A model generated the notes under the pieces. It was not told the origin of the DNA, did no database searches, and saw only the letters and a list, made by a program, of their open reading frames with translations. Below are positions 57,656-64,000 of a stretch of DNA of 64,000 nt, piece by piece. This DNA comes from Isoetes taiwanensis. Its lineage: Eukaryota > Streptophyta > Lycopodiopsida > Isoetales > Isoetaceae. The stretch is from assembly GCA_021234155.1 (NCBI GenBank), contig JAJEKV010000111.1, positions 1,186,968 through 1,250,967 on the forward strand. Reading direction: 5' to 3'. Both the position numbers and the translations under genes were made by a program. Position 1 is the stretch's first letter, and the number at the start of each line of letters is the position of its first letter.

Positions 57656-57733
57656 GCAGCTCAATTGGGTGGAAGGATTATCTTTTAAGGGTCTTTATTC
57701 TGGTTTGAATGAAAATCTTGCTGGAGTTCTACC
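57656..57733 (+). other. possible internal exon
   Basis: A ttttttgcag-type acceptor precedes and ACC/GTAAGTG, a strong donor, follows. One frame is open throughout and reads NWVEGLSFKGLYSGLNENLA. A second exon-like block at 58699-58761 (NLSMERPAIAESLQKLKSKE then stop) follows another tttttgcag acceptor, but the phases of the two do not join directly. I cannot name the gene. The 57734-58698 interval otherwise looks intronic. Confidence 0.25.
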
Positions 57734-58761
57734 GTAAGTGCTTTCTTGTTTATTTACAGCTTATACATTTCCATAAAAACTCTATTTCACTTTGTATCAA
57801 AGGCATGACTGTATGAAGAATCATAATATTCCAGACAACTTATGAAACAAAGCAAACAATTGTTAGGACTGCTAAGAACATACACGGCTGCATGAAGTTT
57901 TGGTGCTTATGACAAGCAGGTTTTTTAATGCACCATATTGTGCTTGAATTGTTTAAGCATGAATGCAATGGAAGGAGACAGAGAGAAGGACCCTAAGTGA
58001 AGTTATTTATGCCCTTTAGAACTTGGTAGGAAGTAAAGGATCATAGATGGCACAGGGGAATGTTATTCCATCAGGGGTAGAGGGGCCTTACATCCTATGC
58101 CTGGAGGCAATTGAACTTGACTAACTAATTGGGTGTGTACAAACCTGCCAAGCAGAAGCTACTTGAAATATTTCCAGGGAATTTTAGTTCTATTGCTGTC
58201 GAACCTCTTGTGTTCCCCTGTCATTACATAGTTTAGAATATTAGTTGTTCTTACTTGGTAAAACTGGCCATTGAAACCAATACATGATTTAACTTGAAAT
58301 TCTAGTAAGAAAAGAAACCACATCTACTAGCAGCTTCTACAAATTCTTGCTTATAAATAACCATGATTTATGATGAAAGCAACAAAAATTGAGGGCCCAG
58401 TTCAACTGCATAGTACAACTGCATACAGTCCCAGATATGGTGATATGGTTGTACACAGTGTTTACTACGATCAATGGAACAGATTTATGTAGATGAGATT
58501 GAGATGCGGGTTTCTAGTGGGCAGAGAGGATAAGCTGCCACTCAATGGTACAGAAATGGTCGAGAGAAAGGGCCTCTCGGCCATCAGTCCAATAATACAA
58601 TGAGAATATCAATGCTTTGTGAGGGAGATTTTTAAAGCACATTCAACTTTATGCTTGTCTCAATGGGAGTTATGACGATGCATTTTGCTTTTTTGCAGAA
58701 CTTGAGCATGGAGCGACCTGCTATTGCTGAAAGCTTACAAAAACTTAAGAGTAAGGAGTAA

Positions 58762-60048
58762 GAATTCATTGTTGTAGGGGTTTAATTGATGAAGGTTATC
58801 ATTGTTTTGATTCTACGTTACAAGGTTATCTCTTTAGACCACTAGCAGATCGTTGCAGATGCATGGTTTCACTTTTAGGCAGAGCATGGTAAATAGATGA
58901 AGTTGAGGTAATAGAGCCCGATTTGTTGAGTTGGGCTGAATTCTTGGGACATTCTGAATGCCACGAGAAAAATGCACCTTAGATCATATGTTGGGAGACC
59001 TTTGTTATTCGGTCCCCCTCACCGAAAAACAGTCGGAAAACAGTAAAACGTCGGATAATAACGAAGTCTCTTCTCACATGTTTGATGAATTCTGGCCAGA
59101 TAAGAAACATTTCTCATGAATTAGTTAGAGTTTTATGATAAACAAATGGAAAAGGATGCGGTCGATTAATGACCATCTTCAGGGAGGCAAGATGCTTGCC
59201 GCTTGTGGAAGTTAGATTATGAATGATATTAGGCTGTGCTATTGGTTTGTGCTATTGGTTTAGTGGCTGTGTTTCCCGCTCAAGGAATATCCCAATAAGA
59301 TTGCACACTTTGTATGTTTCCGCCTGCCAACTATGGCAAATAAGAACCTCCTTCCTTTCTAGAATTCTTAGTCAAATATACTATTTGATCTCTCATACCC
59401 TGGGCATATGAGTTTGATATTTAAATTTTGGGGCGTCAGTTCATTTCATAAAATCATTACAAGAATCTCTCGTCAATCTTTTTGAAGACTTGAATGCTTT
59501 CATAGGTCGATCTAGAACTTGAAAAGTCCATTTTGAAGAAGCTAAACCCTCCCTTTTTGAAGGGAAATTTATTGACTTCCCAGAATGGGAAAAAAATATG
59601 TCTTCTGGGCCCTGGGGTTCAATTCTCCAATCTCTTTTTTTTTTTTTTTGTGCGCGCATTAGTGCAGCAAGAACAGCATACATAATGGATCTTTGTCATT
59701 TCTTCATAGTAAATTTTACTTTTCTAATATGCACTTTCAAGTGCTAAGTGTAATCATTCAGACTTCAGCTTTTCGTATTTGTTGATTGTACCCAATTTTA
59801 GATTGTAGAACTTTTGTATTCCACTAGGGAACTAGAGGTCTTCTACCTTTGGAGTAATTAGCAGATTAAGAAAAATCAACGAAGTGTGTACTTCCTATGT
59901 GAAGAGATTCATCTTCTCAAGAACTGGAAAGCTCTAGTATTGCGACATTCTCAACAATCACCCCAGCAAAATGTGATTGAATTCAATTGCTGCAAACAAT
60001 ACTCTATCATGATTATTACTATCTCGAATCATAACATACCTTTTTGTG
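58762..60048. other. no gene recognised
   Basis: AT-rich intergenic DNA. A poly-T run (about 59634-59650) with a GGTTCAATTCTCC word upstream (about 59615) hints at a pol III-type relic. The minus frame 59683-59441 spanning the poly-T is probably chance. Confidence 0.3.
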
Positions 60049-60290
60049 GATTTTCCTTACTTGGCTTTCTTGTGATGGTTCATTAACCCCTCCATTGCCA
60101 CCATTATATTGTCTTCTCATGATGCCCACCTGTGTAGCGCCCCCTTTGATATGAATTGTGTAGCGCCCCCTTTGATATGAATAACGCCTCTACTAGCCTT
60201 GCATCCCTCCCTCAGCTCTTTGTGGATTTTCCTAACTTGGATTCCTAGTGATGATTCATTAACCCCTCCATTGCCACCATTATGTAGTTT
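60049..60290. repeat. direct repeats with internal 25 bp tandem duplication
   Basis: A block with gattcattaacccctccattg and ccaccattat occurs at about 60080-60112 and 60254-60287 (period about 174). Between them tgtagcgccccctttgatat occurs twice in tandem (60130-60181). Confidence 0.6.
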
Positions 60291-60812
60291 TCTTTCTCGC
60301 TCACCAATTCTAACCCGTTTTTGAGCCAATTCTAACTTGTCCTCGAGCTTCATCCATAGCTTCATCCATAGTTGCAAGGACAACCTACAGTGTGTTAGCA
60401 CTTTTTAATGCACTTTTTTTTTTGTTAATGGCGGATGACAATGTCTCCTAAGTACCCTCAATGTTATTCTCTCCTAGGTTATTTTTTATATGCACATGCT
60501 ATTTGTTATTTCGTATATGTTTAAAGAGAATTGTCTCGCCGTAAGAAAGTAATAAATTTCTTGTATCTTATATAATTTCTCGTTCGATCTAGAAGCTTGG
60601 GATTTGTGAGAACGATGGATCGCCATTTTTTTTATGTTGATGTGAACTTTACAACGTGCCTAGAATGGTCTTACTAATGCAAAATTTATGAAAGATAAAA
60701 AAAAAACAAAAAAATCATAGATGAATCTCATGTGGCTAGTCTATTCGGCTAGCATTTATGAGATAAAGCACTTATGAGATATATGCAAGTCTTGCGGAAG
60801 GTGCACAAGATA

Positions 60813-60838
60813 AATAGAATAGAATAGAATAGAATAGA
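60813..60838. repeat. AATAG microsatellite at the LINE 3' end
   Basis: Five units of AATAG. On the minus strand this is a (CTATT)n tail placed where a LINE 3' tail would be, downstream of the remnant at 60990-61496. Confidence 0.6.
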
Positions 60839-60887
60839 TTTTTTAACATCCACGAAGACCAATAGGTCATGGGACCTATACAATGGG

Positions 60888-60974
60888 CTAGTACAATCAT
60901 TACTACTAGGATTAAAAAACCCATGCCTCGAAAGGTTTTCAAGGGAAAAACCTTTACAGTAATGATGATACTAG
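60888..60974. repeat. stem-loop with conserved loop, copy 2
   Basis: Arms ctagtacaatcattact and agtaatgatgatactag pair with two mismatches. The loop reads aggattaaaaaaccc, then ggttttc and ggaaaaacc. It sits just downstream of the LINE coding end (minus strand), suggesting a 3' UTR structure. Confidence 0.6.
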
Positions 60975-60989
60975 ACAATCGGAGATAAT

Positions 60990-61496
60990 GACTACTGATG
61001 GCTCAGTAAGTGAAGACGTTCATCTAGAACCTCAAGTATGTATAATGCCAAGTCATGCACAGATGGTGCTCTGAGAAGTTGTGGAAGCGTGGAATGAAAT
61101 GTTAAGGTCAAAAAATGATTCCGGACTATCTCAAAAGCAAGGCAACTCAGAAGAGTATGGCTTTCATCTTCAATAACCTGTAACTGGCAACAGGCACATA
61201 GTCTCGCTTCTCGCGGCAATTGCGGCCGCTCCCATCTACCTGTCTCAATCCGTAGCCTGTGGGACCCCGTGCGAATTGATGCAATAGCTACAAGCTTGTC
61301 CCTAGACAATGAAGCAAGCAAATAAGCTTGGGGCCCTGGTGCCAAGGTGGGATTTATGTGTGCATGATAATTTTCCAGTTTTCACTTGGGCTAAGGTAAC
61401 TGCGTCCCATATCTTTTGAGAAAAACGACCATTGAGATATTGTTGCAAAAGTTCAGGATCAGAACTGGCAAGCATCAGGCAGTGCTCTGGTTGCAC
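60990..61496 (-). mobile_element. LINE ORF2 C-terminal remnant with zinc-knuckle region
   Basis: Frame 61345-60992 reads IRTGSHRLRIETGRW, LCACCQLQVIEDESHTLLSC and RNHFLTLTF. This is the R-GSH-L-IE-GR / C--C--DE-H-LL-C block at the very end of many LINE ORF2 proteins. Upstream frame 61496-61302 (LLQQYLNGRFSQKIWD) belongs to the same domain after a frameshift. The RT proper is missing (5'-truncated). It is followed by a 3' stem-loop (60974-60888) and an AATAG tail. Confidence 0.72.
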
Positions 61497-61802
61497 AGCC
61501 CAACGGGCAAATCAGAAAAAGCTATTTCATGCAAACTAGGGACCAAAATGCAAACACCATATGATATGATGTTGGTAGAGTGTGGCATGATGTCACTAAA
61601 GAAGCCCTATATAAACCCCTCTCATGTGTATGTGTATGTAAGGTAATATATGAAATGGACTCAAGTACATAAGGGTTGATCACAAGACATTAAATGAGTA
61701 ATTATTATGTATCATAATGAATTAATTGACCTTATTAAGTCTTATTTCTCATTACACATATTAATCAATTTGATAGAACCAACTTGTGTACTTTTCAACT
61801 GT

Positions 61803-61808
61803 TATAAA
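61803..61808 (+). promoter_or_regulatory. TATA-box candidate of the five-exon gene
   Basis: TATAAA lies 55 bases before the ATG at 61863, a plausible spacing for a short 5' UTR. The distance to a transcription start is not known. Confidence 0.4.
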
Positions 61809-61862
61809 GTTTAATGCATTTATATGTGTTGTTTGGTCTAGGTTAAATCTTTATTTTCCAAA

Positions 61863-62971
61863 ATGATGCCAGTCAGACAAAGCATCGTGAATCGACGACA
61901 TAGACCATCTTCAGCTCGTTGTAACCTAGAGGTGAATATTTCCATTCATTTTCCTTGAGAATAAATGGCTTTGACAATGAAAATTAATAATGTAATTTTT
62001 TTTATTACTTACATTGCTTGCTATATATAATCTAACAAGTATGACATTTTAACTTTTTACAATTTTTGATCATTGTAAATTACAATAAGACACACTATCT
62101 TTTCTTTATTCTCCCTCTTTTATTTTAGAATCTGGATAAAGAATATGATGAACAACTGAGACACCTTAGGATGCAACAAGAGAAATATGCCATGACTGTG
62201 AATGAAGTGCGGCAGTGTGTATCTCCTAAAAGAGACGAGACTTTAATACGACAGTGAGTGCGTTCAATCTTTAAACCAAATAAATCTTGCTATCATGTCT
62301 AATAGTAGAGAACTTTTTAGTACGTAAAGGTCTACATATTCAGGCATTTGTTTATCTTACACGATATTGCATTTATATTCTTTCCTTTTCTTTTTTTTTT
62401 TTTTTTTTTTTGAATTGCAACTTCTTATCTTTTGTAGTTGATTATGTAGGGCAGAAGTGAGAAGATGCATGGAGGAACAATTGAAGTTAAAAGAGGTTGA
62501 GCGTGCTAGGAAAATTGAGGAAGATCGCCAATTCCAAATATACAATGAAAGAGTTAGAAAGTATGAGCATGGCTATTTGCATTTTCTGTAATCTTATTTG
62601 CGGTGCATGCTATTTAATTATCCATCATTTTTCAGGTTTCTACCTCACCATGCCGAAGAAGATTTCCTTCGAATGGATAATCGGAGGGAATATTTGAAAG
62701 GACTTATGGAGGACAATATTAGGGTGTGTGTCTTTATCTTCTAAAAGATTATCTTCTCGTTTCCTCATCCTCCTCTCCATCTTAAATTCACATTTATTAT
62801 TAGACCTTTGTTATCTAACTTCTTTTAAAGAAAGAACAATTTGGATTCTTTTCTTTCCAGATAGCAACATTGAAGAAAGAAATTAGTAGGGAGGAGAAAC
62901 AATTGGAGATCCAGCTAGACCATATACGGGAAAAAATGCCATGTGCGTGGAATCGTCGCCATTATATGTAA
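61863..62971 (+). CDS. five-exon gene for a 167-residue coiled-coil protein
   Basis: Exons: 61863-61931, 62129-62253, 62450-62560, 62636-62723, 62861-62971. All introns are GT-AG (donors gtgaat, gtgagt, gtatga, gtgtgt; acceptors ttttag, atgtag, ttcag, ttccag). Lengths sum to 504, an exact frame of 167 codons plus TAA with no internal stop. The start is a double ATG with TATAAA 55 bases upstream; AATAAA follows the stop at 62983. The protein starts MMPVRQSIVNRRHRPSSARC and is then almost wholly charged helix (EEQLKLKEVERARKIEEDRQ; FLRMDNRREYLKGLMEDNIR), ending CAWNRRHYM. I cannot name the family. Basic RPSSAR-type starts and Glu/Arg-rich coils are common in ciliary axoneme proteins, which ferns and mosses keep for motile sperm; that link is speculative. 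Confidence 0.75.
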
Positions 62972-63539
62972 GATGTGCGCACAATAAATAGTCACCAAAT
63001 TTGTATCTAAATGCATTGGCCATTGTAGTTTGAGAAGCTGTCTGATGCAAGTATAAGTATGTTTATGATATTAAAACTATTTGTACTCAATATCCACTTC
63101 AAGAAATAGTAGAAATATACTCGATCATTGTTTCTAGCATTTTCTCTATTGCTACTTACTTGATTATGTTCTACTTACTTGATTATGTTCTCCTGGCATA
63201 TCTATATATATGATATGTACTTCATATAATTTTGAAAATTTTGATATGGTGTTCAAAAATATAGCATTTTGAGATGGAGCTCAATATGATTTGCAACACA
63301 ATATAGTACTCTCTCCTCCCACCCCCTCCCCCCTCCCCCACCCCACCCCAAAACAATAAGCATGCGATGAATTAGATCCAACTAATTATCAGATGATCAT
63401 AGTTAATATGTTTTCAGTCATTCTGTAATTATCGAATGATCATAGTTAGTAGTTTATATGCTAAATTTTTTGCAGTAATTCTGGATTCAAAAATTAGTAT
63501 GTGGGCTGAGGATAATAATGCTAAAGCAATGGGATAGGC
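62972..63539. other. 3' UTR and intergenic DNA
   Basis: A polyadenylation signal AATAAA at 62983-62988 is the only gene-related signal. A C-rich run (63312-63352) follows AT-rich DNA. tcttacttgattatgttct-like words are duplicated near 63160-63190. Confidence 0.4.
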
Positions 63540-64000
63540 TGGGTTCAGATCCAGAAGCTCCACTATTGATCATTTGGTCACTATATGTGCAACTATTGAT
63601 CATTTGGTCACTATAAGTGCAACGATAGATTCTTTTGTTGGAAAAAAGAAGCCTCTATATGTTGCCATTGTTGACTTTTCCAAGGCTTTTGATATATATG
63701 CATGTAATGATAGATTCTGTTGTTGGAAAAAAGAAGCTTCAATGCTGCCTTTGTTAACTTTTCCAAGGCTTTTTATGTGGTGAACGAAAATTGTCCTTTC
63801 TATATGTAAAATCTTGTAATGATTTTGTAGAGAGCAAATATGGGAGTAAAACAGGGGTGTCATCTGTCGCCTACATTATTTGGTCCTTTTATAGACCAAT
63901 TTGAATGTTGGATGCGGGCCCATGGTGGAGATGGGACGCCTATAAATGGGTATGTTCTTATGCTACTTTTATATGATGACGATGTGGTATTGCTATCTAG
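63540..64000 (+). mobile_element. LINE reverse transcriptase, cut by the window end
   Basis: The plus strand reads KKPLYVAIVDFSKAFD (RT motif A), then a locally duplicated copy of that block in another frame. Next come GVKQGCHLSPTLFGPFIDQF (usual form GVRQGCPLSPTLFG) and LLLYDDDVVLLS at the window edge. In the last, the YADD box reads YDDD. A short direct repeat attgatcatttggtcactat (63563 and 63596) precedes it. Frames change at least twice, so it is degenerate in this part. The same family as the remnants at 5540-5990 and 60990-61496 is possible. Confidence 0.75.

Noticed and set aside
59441-59683. 80-codon minus-strand frame with a Lys run
   Set aside because: The Lys run comes from a poly-T tract; the rest shows no domain.

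Overview
The window reads as a transposon-dense stretch of a large nuclear plant genome, probably a non-seed land plant such as a fern. This is inference. The support is plant-type Ty1/copia elements with an initiator-Met-tRNA primer site, a Ty3/gypsy element of about 11 kb, a DIRS-like tyrosine-recombinase retroelement (a class I do not associate with flowering plants), PIF/Harbinger genes, several LINE fragments, and an intron-bearing piece of a eukaryotic enolase gene. No bacterial operon, rRNA, CRISPR array or organelle gene was seen.

Layout. 0-6 kb: a telomere-like hexamer run, a pair of divergent direct repeats, a decayed coding stretch of unknown family, and the 3' end of a LINE reverse transcriptase. 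6-16 kb: a DIRS-like element on the minus strand (RT, RNase H, tyrosine recombinase) broken by a 0.9 kb AT-rich insert and by a complete Ty1/copia element (7190-12138, target duplication ATAAG) sitting inside the recombinase gene. 16-26.5 kb: gene-poor DNA with a tRNA-like stem set, a foldback MITE, a three-exon enolase pseudogene (18988-19397), minisatellites and a copia RNase H scrap. 26.5-30.2 kb: a PIF/Harbinger transposase fragment facing a Myb/SANT-like partner gene, with an unassigned acidic ORF between them, then a (CT)n-bearing repeat. 31.1-42.2 kb: a Ty3/gypsy element on the minus strand (target duplication ACTTT) with about 3.8 kb of unassigned DNA between integrase and its 3' LTR. 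42.2-45.3 kb: a second (CT)n repeat and a LINE with ORF1 and the start of its endonuclease.

45.3-53.7 kb is the most unusual part. It is bounded by an inverted repeat of about 85 bp (45269-45353 and 53606-53689) with CCGACT units spaced 20-21 bp apart. Inside are a palindrome of about 720 bp carrying divergent TATA boxes, a 3'-truncated Ty1/copia element with long ORFs, tRNA-related T-arm sequences, and two adjacent minus-strand genes. One encodes a 354-residue protein with an HUH motif and a downstream YxxK tyrosine motif but no visible helicase, which fits a Rep-type single-strand endonuclease of a Replitron-like transposon. The other encodes a 175-residue protein of unknown role.

53.7-64 kb: TIR-bearing repeats, tandem duplications (one with 414 bp units), a LINE C-terminal remnant, and a five-exon gene (61863-62971, plus strand) that splices into an unbroken 167-residue coiled-coil protein. 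The window ends inside another LINE reverse transcriptase.

A cross-cutting signal is that paired LTRs are nearly identical over long blocks but differ by clustered indels at CAG/CTG sites. This suggests consensus error at methylated CHG sites, so some apparent frameshifts may not be real.
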